Source: Pseudogymnoascus destructans (taxonomy: Eukaryota > Ascomycota > Leotiomycetes > Thelebolales > Thelebolaceae). Taken from it: 64,000 nucleotides of DNA. Both the position numbers and the translations under genes were made by a program. The notes below the pieces were generated by a model. The model was not told the DNA's origin. It saw only the letters and a list, made by a program, of their open reading frames with translations, and ran no database searches. The stretch's first letter is position 1; the number at the start of each line of letters is the position of its first letter. The stretch is from positions 1-64,000 of the forward strand of contig NW_020167544.1 in NCBI RefSeq assembly GCF_001641265.1, in the 5' to 3' direction. Positions 30,054 to 40,710 of the stretch are shown piece by piece.

Positions 30054-31560
30054 GCCTCCATCACCCCTTATCATCCTCAATCACATCACCCTCGAACCGA
30101 GCACGCATGCAGTCAGTTCCCTTATAGCACCGCAGTACTGTACAATTCCGTATCAACCGTATCCGATGTGAGACGCCCCACACAGCCGCAAACGCGGTTC
30201 ACTCCGTTACCGCAGTGAGACTGTTTTTGACTTTCGTCCGGGTTGGTGTTGTTAAATTGGAGACTTTGCTGGGTGCGCATGAAAGAAAACTAACTTACAC
30301 TTACTGTTGGGTGTTGGATCGGTCGAGAGTGCGCTGTACTGTGCTGTGGTGGTGCACAACAGTGCGTAGCAACCAATTCAAAACAAACACTCCTCCCCAC
30401 AATTCCACCCTCAGCGCCGAAAAATAGGCCGGAGTGAGATTTCAATCCCATCGACGTAGCTATGACGGCATATCACTTACCTTTTAAATACATTTTCCCG
30501 CCACATCTGTTTACGAACCACCCACACAACCCCTCGGAACGACGGAAGCGGCGTTGTCTCAGACGGCAACGCTGTGTCCGTGCGTGCTTGTGCCGGATTG
30601 CTCGAGTTTTGAGTTTTGTTGCCAATCGAGATTTTTTTTTATGTAGGGGAGGGTGTGAAAAATGGGAATTGAAAAAATTAAAAATTATGTTTGGTGGACA
30701 CCACGAGGGTATGGGTGTGGAGGTGGCTTGTTATGCTACTTTGTGCTGAAGGAAGTGGGAGCGGTTGCTGGGATGGGATGGGAAAGGGTGGATTGAGAAC
30801 TGAGAATTCAGCCCTACTCCTCTCACATCATGCCATCTTTCCCCCCATCGAATTGTGACAAAAGACTAAGAGGGGAAGCTATTATGTACATCCCCCCCTC
30901 TCTTATCACGATTCCGGATTTTCCACATCGGGGCCACCCGGCCTCAGGGGCCTCACGGGCCTCGGTTCGAATTCCTGCTTCCCAAGCTCGAGCCGCTTCA
31001 GATCCTTCTGGCGGACGCACACGGCTTGGGATCGTGTATTGGCCTACTTGTACCGTAGAGCAAGATCCTCGCCAAGAGAGGGGGCGTATCGGGGGTTTGG
31101 TCTGGAGAAGGGGGTTGGCGATACAGAGATGGTGGAGAGGTCACTCGGCGACGATGTTTGTTGGACTGCCCTGACCTGTTCGTCCGTTGTATGGTTGTGC
31201 AGGTCAAGACCTCACCGCCGCTCAGCAGCATAGGGAGTATGAGAGGAAATCTCACATAACAATTCACTGCCTGACGCTGCCTCTCTGACGTAGCAGCAAT
31301 ATGGGCGTTGTGGACGTATTTTTCAGCGTGGACGGTGGATAGTGAATGGCCAGCCGATCCATCCATCCGTGCGCTGGATCGAGAACTGGTTTCCGTCCGT
31401 CAAGAAAAGGTGGAGTACAGGGAACCGACCCTATTGCATAGGGTCGGGGTAAGCAAAGAGCGTTCGCGGAAGCAAACGGCTGATGCTCACCGCCACTTCG
31501 TATCGTATCCCCATCCATAGCCCCAACATATCTATAGCTTATAATTTGTATACTACAACT
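30054..31560. other. Low-repeat region without a supported gene
   Basis: Balanced base composition unlike the surrounding elements; several 60-120 codon ORFs on both strands overlap each other and none shows a domain. May be old host intergenic DNA or a captured segment continuing from the R2 fragment. Confidence 0.4.
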
Positions 31561-31571
31561 ATGTAATTGAA

Positions 31572-31760
31572 ATGGAAGACCCTATTCTATCCGATGCTCG
31601 TGAATGGCTTGCGGCAAACCCATCTGAATCCGTTGCTGCCGCAAGCCGGATTTTCAAAGTATCAAAATCAACGCTTCAATCATCAATTACTCGACTTAAT
31701 CGCACACGAGTTGGCCGTGGAGGACATAATAAGCTCCTTACAATTGCTTAGACGAAGGCC
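31572..31760 (+). pseudogene. pogo-type transposase N-terminal fragment
   Basis: Plus strand EDPILSDAREWLAANPSES, then AASRIFKVSKSTLQSSITR, a helix-turn-helix like that of pogo/Tc5-type transposases. It meets a minus-strand catalytic fragment at about 31760, so the element is rearranged head to head. Confidence 0.55.
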
Positions 31761-32200
31761 CTTAAAGAGTAAAAAATGAAGTGATCAAGCCACTCCATAG
31801 CAAGTTGGTCATTCGTATATCCTAATTCTGATAATAGAACCCGTTCTATGCTAATAAGACTTGGATGGTACCACGAGTCCATGTGGACTTTGCCTAGAAT
31901 AATGAGTATAGGTGGAGTAACTCTTACGCTTACAGACACAGCTTCGATTACTATAATTAAAGCTTGATTCTTAGGACTTCCTGTATACAGCTCTATAACA
32001 CTGTGTAGAACTATCACTTTTTCACCTCCTGGAATTCCAACTTGAAAGCCAGTCTCGTCCATATTCCATATAGAATCTACTCCTATATTCCGAGTTGTGA
32101 TAAAATCGTTATAATTATGAAACCACTTTTGAAGAACGCTCTCATCTTAAGCTTGAACCTGCTGTAGAGCAATAGGCTTCGTTTTTACGATATAAAAATC
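31748..32200 (-). pseudogene. pogo-type transposase catalytic fragment
   Basis: Minus strand MDETGFQVGIPGGEKVIV, then PPILIILGKVHMDSWY and GYTNDQLAMEWLDHF. The first carries the leading catalytic Asp. Only about 105 codons are open; upstream of 32062 the frame continues with stops. Confidence 0.65.
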
Positions 32201-32227
32201 AGAAAGGTCATTCTTAATGAATTTCGT

Positions 32228-32319
32228 GGGCCCTCCAACTCCGAAGAAGCATTTGGGTAGGCCACTTATCGGATAGAATAAGTGGCCTACCTGAACACTT
32301 CTTCAGAGTTGGAGGGCCC
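32228..32319. repeat. Inverted repeat, 42-bp arms, 8-bp spacer, made of Tc1 coding sequence
   Basis: Both arms match the Tc1-like transposase segment GPPTPKKRSGRPLI (see 38570-38625) in opposite directions. Five mismatches between arms, all transitions. Confidence 0.75.
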
Positions 32320-32940
32320 TGGCAAGCATACCAAGCCTGCTATATGAAGGCGGTGGTTTTGGCCATCGAATATGGCAAACAGCAGCAAATGGTAGAGGAT
32401 GCACAAGCTCAACAGGCTGAAAAGGCAGGGCGATAGCAGAGAAAGAGGCTTCTAAAGAAGCCTAGATAGCCCATTAGGCTACTAACTAGGCCTACAAGCA
32501 GCTCTATAGGGCAGGAGTTAAAGCCTAGAAGCAAGAACGCCTCTATAAGAAGAGGGTAAAAGCTTGTTAAAAAAAAAAAAAAAGCTGGCAATCCAATTCC
32601 TCTAGAGGATCAAGATCCAATTCCAGATCTAGAGGTAGAGAGTGAAAGTAAGAGTGGGAGTGGGAGTGGGAGTGAGGGCTAGTTTGAGTGAGACAGATAT
32701 GAGAATTACAAGTAGTTGAATCAACTTAAGTACCTTTTCATATAAATTACTATGTAGTGGTATCTACAAATTTTGGTGGTTGCGAATGCCGTTTGCTTCT
32801 GCGAATGCTCTTTGCTTAGATAACTTAATAACTTTCTTTAGATCCTTCCATTCGTCATACAAACCACGATACACATGATATTAAGTCCCTTTTCCCAATT
32901 ATCAACTTAAACTAATTACTAGACTACTCTTAGAATACCT
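32320..32940. other. Element debris
   Basis: Charged low-complexity frames (KQQQMVEDAQAQQAEKA) typical of pogo transposase tails, an A15 tract at 32569-32583, and GAGTGGGAGTGGGA simple repeats at 32652-32675. No complete feature. Confidence 0.4.
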
Positions 32941-34660
32941 TCAAAATGCCTTTGAAAAAGCTCTATTCTATGACTCTCAAACAGCGAAAAGCCCTCTGAA
33001 CCTAGCATCGATTTCACTATCCGAAACCTACACAAAAGGCTACTATATAGTGGTTCCTTGAGCAATACAATCGTCAACTTAGCCAATCTACAGTCTTAGA
33101 ATCCTTTAGCTCTATATTTTCAGACCTTGACAATACTCCTAATACTCTAGAAACAAACAGCTCTAAAGCTTAGCGTTACTATTGTCATACTGACATTCGT
33201 TGCACTCAGTTTGCTATCAAACTCAAGAGCAAACTTAGAAATCTCCTCCTCAAACCTACAAGTCACCATACATATCTTGGCTTATCACACCAACAACAGA
33301 AGCAATACTACTCAACAATTGCTGCAAACTCTTCTACTACATCTGTTTATGCTACATACATCACGGCATATCATTTGGACACTCATTGAACAAGTTATTA
33401 AGAAAATCTCCTCCTTAAGGGGGTGGGCCAATACTACCACATGGCATATCTCTACCAACTAGAGGCCTAGGAACATGAACGATAGCTCTAGAAGCTTCTA
33501 CAACCCTCTATGATTCATTACACGTCATCGCTCCTTAGTTACCCACAAGATTGGTTAAGTTATGACATAATTTATCTATAGGTACTCTGACCTTGGACCT
33601 CCTTTTCACTTCCTATAGGCTAGGAACCCAAGAGATGGTTCTATGGGATTCTCTTACATTCACTACATGATTAGCAAGCTAGTTGTGGGTCGCACTTGAT
33701 TTCTAATACATTTACCAAGCCTGGTTAGTCATGGAAAGTCATGGAAAATGAGAGAACTACACTCCTTTGGCATAAATAGGATTGCCCTTTCCTTAAGAAA
33801 GGGCAAGCAGGCAATACAGTAAATCAACTATCACATACTTCCACGTCTTTTACAAGCTTCCAAGCATTCATCTTGTTACTCCTTGTTTCTGAAAAGTCAG
33901 TGAGGTGTTAACCTCTGACTTACCCCTGAGTTCCCCAGACTCAACATTTGTTGCAACTTGTCTGAACCACTTCACTACATCACACACCTGATTGCTGCGT
34001 TGTGGAATAGTCTAAGCTACAACCCTTTGGCTCTGTTTCCTAAGACAGTGTGTTGTCTTAGTAAAATCATCCCTTCCTTGGGTGGCTAGATTCTCACATC
34101 TGGTGCACCCACCATTACAACTATGATGTCACCTAGCCTAAATTAGAAGCTGCTCTTTATAACTAGTAGAGTCTTATTAAAGAGCGTAGCAGCATTACAA
34201 CTATAGAAATCTTACAATCAAAGGTGGAGATTATCTAGAATCAGCTACTACAATACCATAGACTACCTATGCTAGAATTTAGCTATAGATAGATCATAAA
34301 GTTTTAACAATAGCATAATATATTATATCAAACTCTATATAGTGAAGCTAGATCTATTAGTGTCACTATAGAAAAACAAATGAAGGCTATACAAACTATT
34401 ATAGGGGAGTTTTTAGAGGACAATATTTACAACATAGATGAGACTAGGCTTTACTAGAGGATAAGCCCTTTAAAGGGCTTTATAACATGATCAATTCTAG
34501 GATAGAAGAAGGACAAAGCATGTATATTAGTAGCCATTTGTGTTAATACAGATCAACTTCCTCTTTGGTTTATTAGAAAGGCTAAAAAGCCTCAAGCTTT
34601 ACAACATGTTAATGTAGGGGCAATAGGTGGGGTTTAGAGGTGGAATAAGAAGGGTTAGGC
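32941..34660 (+). pseudogene. pogo-type transposase relic interrupted by solo LTR B3
   Basis: N-terminal HTH from PLKKLYSMTLKQRKAL through SQSTVLESFSSIF (32950-33160); the frame resumes after the LTR at 34120 with YYDVT..KLEAALYNW (CENP-B region) and, at about 34400-34640, EDNIYNIDETRLY..ILVAICVNTDQLPLWFI (first catalytic Asp region). Numerous stops (TAG for CAG or TGG). Sequence beyond 34660 is a hAT-like hairpin region. Confidence 0.65.
33183..34119 (+). repeat. Solo LTR family B, copy B3
   Basis: TGTCATACTGACATTCG..CACCCACCATTACA, 937 bp, exact duplication ACTAT (33178-33182, 34120-34124) inside the pogo relic. Confidence 0.9.
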
Positions 34661-34865
34661 AGTGTATTAAACAGTATTAGCAATACGGGCCGTATATGGC
34701 CTATATACAGGTCTGTATTGTATAAGGCAATACTAAGTCAGTATGTATTTCAAATTCTAATACAGATCTAGTGTGTATTTAGTTCTTAATACTAGCTATA
34801 TACAGCTAGTATTTAAGCCTTAATACTAGCTGTATATAGCTAGTATTAAGGATTAAAATTCGAAA
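34660..34865. repeat. Hairpin-rich end of a hAT-like element
   Basis: Starts CAGTGTATTAAACAGTATTAG; contains TTAATACTAGCTATATACAGCTAG-type inverted repeats twice (34780-34855), the second being the reverse complement of the first, so alternative cruciforms can form. Confidence 0.55.
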
Positions 34866-35179
34866 CAAGGGGTTCAAATAACATCAATTAATAATTAGTT
34901 ATATGCTATATATTACTATAATAACTTCACAACTATCTAATGCGCTTCACAGCATGACAGTAAGTGATTTGACAGTAAACGATTTGAAACCCTAAGTTTG
35001 CCTGTACTTAAACGTACACTATCCTCTTCCTATGTCTCTGTAATAACAACTACAAGCAAATGATTTTCAAAGGTCTAGGACCATACACCTGTTAGCTGCT
35101 GCAATATCATTTGTAACCACTTGGGCAGGTTAATATAGCATTGTAGAGTATCTTAAGTCTAGCAGAATGATGGTTATTA

Positions 35180-35720
35180 CAAGGCACCTAAAAGAACACG
35201 ACATCAATGTATCCCTCTACTTAGGTATCTTGAAAGCAGCATCGCTAATGCTTTTGATAAAGCTAAGGATGTGAATTATAAACGCTGCTATCTCTCTACT
35301 ATTACAACTCAAGCCTTAGACCCTACTGTTGTTAAGCAGCTATATGTACGATGGATTACAACTTGTAGAGTCCCTTTCTATATGGCAACACTATTGGAAT
35401 TTAGGGCATTACTCTACTACCTTAATCTAGAGATTGATAACTAGCAACTAAACTCTATTCTAACAATACAGACCTAGACATTGCATACATACGGCTCGTA
35501 GGCTCAAAAACAACAAATCAAACATGACGTACAATCAGCTCTCTTAAAAGCCCACTTTACAGTTACCTCTAGACTTCTCCTGACTCCCTTATAATTCTTA
35601 GCATAATCGCACACTATATATCCGAAACTGGCCAATTAGAATGCTCTGATTGCATTACAAGAACTAGATGGCGAGCATATAGGTTAATAGCATTATAGTA
35701 ATATTTATAGTAATCAGCCA
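35180..35720 (+). pseudogene. hAT transposase relic, N-terminal half
   Basis: Pieces such as RYLESSIANAFDKA, ALDPTVVKQLYVRW and LLEFRALLYYLNLEID in shifting frames resemble the region between the BED-type finger and the catalytic core of fungal hAT transposases. A few stops and frameshifts. It probably belongs with the element end at 34660. Confidence 0.45.
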
Positions 35721-35924
35721 TATATAGGACTTATTATAAGAAGACCCCCTAGCACCTCTACTTCACCAAGACATAGATGGCAGTTTAGCGGAACTTTACA
35801 TCATAGAGCTTCGATGGCAAACAAGTCTATCTTCCTAGCCCTGCTAACAGGCACCCTAATGGCTACAATACTGAGTTCTATGGCTTTTAGTTGGATTCTA
35901 ATGCACTTCTTAGCACCTTTTAGG

Positions 35925-36294
35925 TGTAAGGATGCCTGTCCCTCAGTGACGGAAAGGATCTGAGTCGGGCAGATTACGGTCACATGATAAGAGTAAAGGC
36001 AGGTTACCCGAGTCGGACCCGTTTCGGGTACTTGAGGACCCAACGGGGGTTCCTCTCCCTCCCTCAGTGACGGAAGGTATCTGAGTCGGACAATTCATGG
36101 TCACGTGGTCAGGGTGAAGGCAGGTTAGCCGAGTCGGACCCGTTTCGGGTACTTAAGGAGATTGACCCAACGGGGGTTCCTCTCTTCATCTTTTTTGTAT
36201 CCTTCATAGTAGACCTATAGGATAGCATCCGTTTAGCCTCCGACTTGCACTCTCATATGCTATTACTGTGAGCTGGGTGCCCCGTGTCCTTACA
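35925..36294 (+). repeat. LTR H2a (subtype with CCTGTCCCTCAGTGACGG)
   Basis: Same subtype as 54307-54675, with an internal duplication of the CAGTGACGG..GTTTCGGGTACTT segment. Confidence 0.8.
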
Positions 36295-36825
36295 TTATAC
36301 AAAAAAGATCACGCCTGCCGGGGACGGCCGTACTTAAATAATATCCCACACCGGAACGACTCAGGAGAACTACCGTTACACCATCGACTGTGACTCGGTG
36401 ACGTTTCAGAGGAGAGACCTGACGACTTCAAATAGCGGGCGAAGCTCTGAACTCAGATTTGGCTTACAACAATGACACCCGAATCGGGTTAGCGCAGCCA
36501 CCCTCCTTGTGCGATGGGGAACTTTTGACGCCTACCTGTAGCGGATATCTCCCGGTGCTCATTCGGACCATCACCACTAAGCCAGAGATCGAACAAAGAA
36601 AAAAAGAGTAGTCGCATACCAGACGGAGCTGATATGGTATTACTGCCCCAGGACTATTTTTCCATCTCCCGTCACATCAGACCAATGCGGTTGTCACTAA
36701 TGTGGCCATGCGCGCCAACCCTACGACAAAGAACGCCTAGCTCACAGAGGCTACCCGGATGGGTTCCGGACTATAGGCGGGTGGCGTGCTTCGCAGACAA
36801 AGCACTCTCTTAAGACGGGGGGTAG

Positions 36826-37197
36826 TGTAAGGATGCCTCCTTACCTAGATACTCGAAGAACCTGTCTCAGAACTGTTACGGTCACTACAAGCATGAAATC
36901 TGACTCGGTGTGGTTTCGAACCAGTAGAGGAGCACATAGCGAGTTACACTATAGTGGGGGACGGTAAGGGTGTAGGGTTCAGGGTCGATGCCGACCTGTT
37001 GCGGTGGAAGGTTCAGGGCTAGGGTTGGGATAACCGAGTCAGGCCCGTTTCGGGTACTTAAGGAAACAGACTCAATGGGGTTCCCCCTTCATCTTTTTTG
37101 TATCCTTCATAGTAGACCTATAGGATAGCATCCGTTTAGCCTCCGACTCGCACTCTCATATGCTATTACTGTGAGCTGGGTGCCCTGTGTCCTTTCA
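36826..37197 (+). repeat. LTR H2b (subtype with CCTCCTTACCTAGATACTCG)
   Basis: Same subtype as 44128-44499. Right end reads CCTTTCA instead of CCTTACA. Confidence 0.8.
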
Positions 37198-37473
37198 AGT
37201 CATATATCAGACGCTATAGACCTTTCGATCTTTTTGAATCTAGCAGAGGAGGGAATACAAGAGGTGGAGGGAGGCTTAGATGAGGACACAATTCTACAGG
37301 AGGCGATGGCTCTATATATACAGGTTTCCGATGCTTAAGATGATTATGATGAGGAGCCCTAGCGTCCTGTGCTTACCATACAGAACGCTATACAAGCCCT
37401 CTAAGTTCTAATTGAGTTCTTAGAATCTAAGAATAGTAGCATCATGGATCTAGCATCATTTTTGCTCTCTTTA
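37198..37473 (+). pseudogene. pogo-type transposase C-terminal relic split by the Tc1-like element
   Basis: NAIQAL..LIEFLESKNSSIMDLASFLLSL up to the Tc1 insertion; the frame continues after it at 38898 with RVRGEAI. Acidic helical tail as in other pogo relics here. Confidence 0.45.
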
Positions 37474-38895
37474 CGGAGGTGTTGTTCATAAGTTTTGTGA
37501 GTGGGTCGGGCTAGGGCCCCCTGCATAGGCTGGTTTGGCAATTCTGGCCAAAGTACCGATTCTCACGCGTCACGAACACTTGAGTGTGAGAGCAATCAAT
37601 TCTATAGAATAATGAGTAGAGTAGATACCTAAACCCCTATATAAAACTATACTATAAGCCTAGTACTCTGTGTGCATACCATTTGCAGCAATTACTGCTG
37701 CCATACGTGTAGGCATACTATTAAGGAGAGCATTAAGCTCAGCTTCTCCAACTTGCTCCCACGCTTCCTTAACAGCTACACGGAGCTGGTCATAGGACAT
37801 ATGTTCTGGATGATTATCTTGTAGATAATTCTTCATAATATGCCACACCCGTTCAATTGGGTTGAGATCTGGTGAATACGGGGGCCATTCTATAGGGCAA
37901 ATACCATGGGATCTCAACTCTTCATATGTTGCACCTGCTCTATGACCTGAAGCTCCATCTTGCATCAATGTAAGGCCTGGGTGTAGGCATAGCCAGCCGT
38001 GGATTAGAGGGACAGTATGAGCCATATAGGACTCAGCTCCTATTTTCCCATATTCCTTCTCCCAAAATAGTATAGGACCCTTTCCAAGACCACCTGAGAA
38101 GCAGCCCCAGAACATCCAACCTCTAGGGATTGTTAGTAAATCCTATAGTAAATAGGAGTCTCTTACCTTCTCCGTTGTACTCTATCTACAACACATGTTC
38201 ATCCCACATTTCCCCTGCTTTTCGAGTAACCCACGTACGAGTATGGCGGCCTCCCGTTACCCACGTCTCGTCAGTCCAATCATTCCGTACCCAATCCTTA
38301 TGTTCAATAGCCCATGCAAGTCGCTTTTGTCGATTTGTCTCTGAGATAATAGGCTTCCGCATAGCAATTCCTTAATAATTATTAGTCTATATAGTAGTAA
38401 AGTAGAGAGGGATACTTACGTCGATTATAGCCTCTCACAGACAGAGCGCGGGTTAGGACAAGCCGTGAGCATGGAATATTAAGAATGCGTATTATATTTG
38501 TATATGGCATACTCCTATTCGTGCGAGATGAGGCTATAAACTCAATAACCTCTTGAACTTGCTCATCGGATAGGATAAGTGGCCTACCCGAACGCTTCTT
38601 CGGAGTTGGAGGGCCCTGGCAAGCATACCAAGCCTGCCGTTCTTGTATAGGCTGCAATTTTTTGGAACTCCCAATCTAGGGAGCGTAGTAGTGCGCAACG
38701 AAGCCGCTCATCGCGAGTAAGATGAGGCATTGTAGTTATTGAAAGAGTATGAATTTCCTACATATAAAATACAATAGTAGGAATTTTGACGCGTTAAAAA
38801 GGTACAAACAAGCCTACGCGTACCCATGCTCCAACCCATGCCCAACCCCCGGTCATCTCATGACCCACTCACAAAACTTATGAACAACACCTCCG
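37474..38895 (-). mobile_element. Tc1/mariner-type transposon, 1422 bp
   Basis: Terminal inverted repeats start CGGAGGTGTTGTTCATAAGT (about 34 bp) with TA at 37472-37473 and 38896-38897. Transposase on the minus strand with two introns. Confidence 0.9.
37660..38730 (-). pseudogene. Tc1-type (DDE_3) transposase, spliced, frame broken
   Basis: From ATG at 38730: HTH region MPHLTRDERL and RSGRPLILSDEQVQEVIEF. Intron 1 (about 38351-38398) and intron 2 (about 38115-38158, TTTACTAAC branch) have GT..AG ends. Middle exon: DWVRNDWTDETWVTGGRHTR (first Asp). Last exon: GWMFWGCFSGGLGKGPILFW, LMQDGASGHRA (second Asp), YSPDLNPIERVWHIMKNYL (Glu), ending HTEY at 37660. One missing base near 38180 (before CVVDRVQRR) and another shift near 38640-38660 break the frame. 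The catalytic triad itself survives. Confidence 0.85.
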
Positions 38896-39895
38896 TAGAG
38901 TGCGTGGAGAGGCAATTTGTAGCCAAACAGGCTAATGACTTAGTTCAAGGCAGGTTGGATGGATGGATGGTTTAGCTGAGGGGCTACTTCGGGTCCACTT
39001 CGGGTCCACTTCGGATCACTTTCTAACTCGATATTACTATAACTCGATATATTTATACATGACCAATTACATCGACTTAACGAGATAATACTATATGCGA
39101 ATTCCCGTGTCGGTGTGGGGGTGGGGATTTTCGGTGGAGAAGGAAGTGGAGAGCAGGTAGGGCAGGTAGTCGGAGTCTGAATTCAGTGGTCACCATCGTA
39201 GATGTATTGATGTTCCCGGGCAGTGGTGCACGCCTCGCTGCATTGAAAGCGGCGGGATGTTCTGTGTGCGTGAAATCTTGTGTGTGCTGCGGAGTCCACC
39301 ATTGTGCATGTACTGCCAGCAAGCAAGACATTGAGCGAGTCGGGGCTGGGAAAAATGAAGAAACGTCAGACACTGAGCCAGACACAACTCTTCGTCCCTA
39401 GCGATGGACAGAGACAGTGCTAGCAGGAGGTGAGCCACAGCAACGGAAACGGCAATATAGAGCTGACGGTGGTGGTTGTTGCCACTGTCCCATTGTTTCC
39501 AGAGGCATTGCCATCCACTTCGAGGTGTGGGAGAGTCTAGTCGAATGCGACGCAGGTGAGGCGAGTGGTAGTGGTGACGGACATCGTATCTAATCCCGTC
39601 AGTAGAGCTCGTATCGAGAAGACAGGACCGTACTTTCAGTCTGTCTAGTCTCCTGCTCCGTCCTGCCCGTCCCGTCCAGCATGTACACCTCTTCACCGCA
39701 GAGCGCCCCTCCTCGTTGTCGTGGCAGCCCGACGTCGTTACCTCCCATAACATCGTCATCGGCGGGGATCTAGAAGCGGCGATACTCATTCGTAGGGCGT
39801 TGATAGAACTGATGCTTGTATGACTGTACCATGCAGTAGTCTGCAGACTGTACAGCCCTTGCTCAGGTCGACTGGGGTTCTGTTGAGGGAAAAAC
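38896..39895. other. Low-repeat spacer
   Basis: Holds three GGGTCCACTTC units (38991-39022), TCGATATTACTATAACTCGA near 39030 and GC-rich sequence thereafter. A 323-codon minus-strand ORF (39190-40161) exists but shows no domain and is kept open partly by a 10-bp tandem repeat; I do not call it a gene. Confidence 0.4.
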
Positions 39896-39901
39896 GGGAA
39901 A

Positions 39902-39992
39902 AGCAGTGGAGAGCAGTGGAGAGCAGTGGAGAGAAGTGGAGAGCAGTGGAGAGCAGTGGAGAGCAGTGGAGAGCAGTGGAGAGCAGTGGAGA
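39902..39992. repeat. Minisatellite, 10-bp unit GAGCAGTGGA, about 9 copies
   Basis: One unit has GAGAAGTGGA. Sharp ends; it lies about 700 bp upstream of the GPI-protein gene. Confidence 0.95.
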
Positions 39993-40539
39993 CAACAAAT
40001 GGCTCCAGTGACACCTCAACAAGCCATTGGTGGTTGAATGCTCGTACCGTACTGTTCCTTGCCCTGGTCTTTCCGCGCCAAGCTAGCGCCGTGGGCCATC
40101 GTGCTTGCTTAAAAATACCGCACTCCAGGCTACACACACTAACCTCCACTAAAATATCCACTAACTCTCACTAACTCACACTAAATTTAGTGACCTGAAC
40201 GTTCTGGTTCGTCCCATTGTCAGGTACCACCACACTCTGCACGGTAAACGCGCTAAACGACAAACTAACCCACAGACAACAGCTTACATCCAGCCACATT
40301 CGAGCCAACGACATCTTCACCACCACAGCAGCAAGACAACTTCAGAACAGCACCCGTATAGATCTAAACAACTGCGATCGGGTTGGTACTTCTTTCCCGC
40401 ACAAACTAATGATTTCAATTCCGGTATGTCGGTGACAAAGCTCCACGGTAAGTTGCAGAAAACGGACGCTCGACGTTTACAGGTGAGACCAAGGTGAATT
40501 TATGCTGTCTCCCATCTTGAAAGCCCTGCCTTAAAGAGC

Positions 40540-40710
40540 CCCCCCTCTCCTCCCTGCTCTTTTGTTCTTTTCTTTCCTCATTACGTTCAATTCCAATCCA
40601 CTGCCAGTCTTCTTCCAGTCCTCCGAGTAACTCCTTCGCTACGGTTACTCTCAAGACCTTCGTTGATCCTCTTCAAGTAGCTCAAGCACTCACCCCAGAA
40701 GCTCATCAAC
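40540..40710 (+). promoter_or_regulatory. Likely core promoter and 5' leader of the GPI-protein gene
   Basis: Pyrimidine-rich tract CCCTCTCCTCCCTGCTCTTT to CTTTCCTCATTACG (40541-40585), a usual feature just upstream of fungal transcription starts, followed by an AC/CT-rich leader to the ATG at 40711. Confidence 0.45.

Larger units (their letters stand above)
35925..37197 (+). mobile_element. Short two-LTR retroelement of family H (TRIM-like)
   Basis: LTR at 35925-36294, 531-bp non-coding interior, polypurine tract GACGGGGGGTAG (36814-36825), LTR at 36826-37197. The interior begins with TACAAAAAAGAT (36298-36309), the exact complement of ATCTTTTTTGTA in the LTR (36188-36199): a self-priming primer site. 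No gag or pol. The two LTRs belong to different subtypes and no clear target duplication is seen, so this may be a recombinant between two insertions rather than one event. Confidence 0.75.

Noticed and set aside
30940..30985. GGTTCGAATTCC, similar to a tRNA box B
   Set aside because: One base too long for the T loop, and no cloverleaf can be drawn around it.
30998..31520. Small ORFs on both strands in the non-repeat region
   Set aside because: Overlapping, no motif, no splice pattern; cannot be separated from chance.
39190..40161. 323-codon minus-strand ORF
   Set aside because: No domain, low-complexity LSTALHCSPL repeats come from the 10-bp minisatellite which cannot create stops in this frame, and it overlaps unrelated shorter ORFs.
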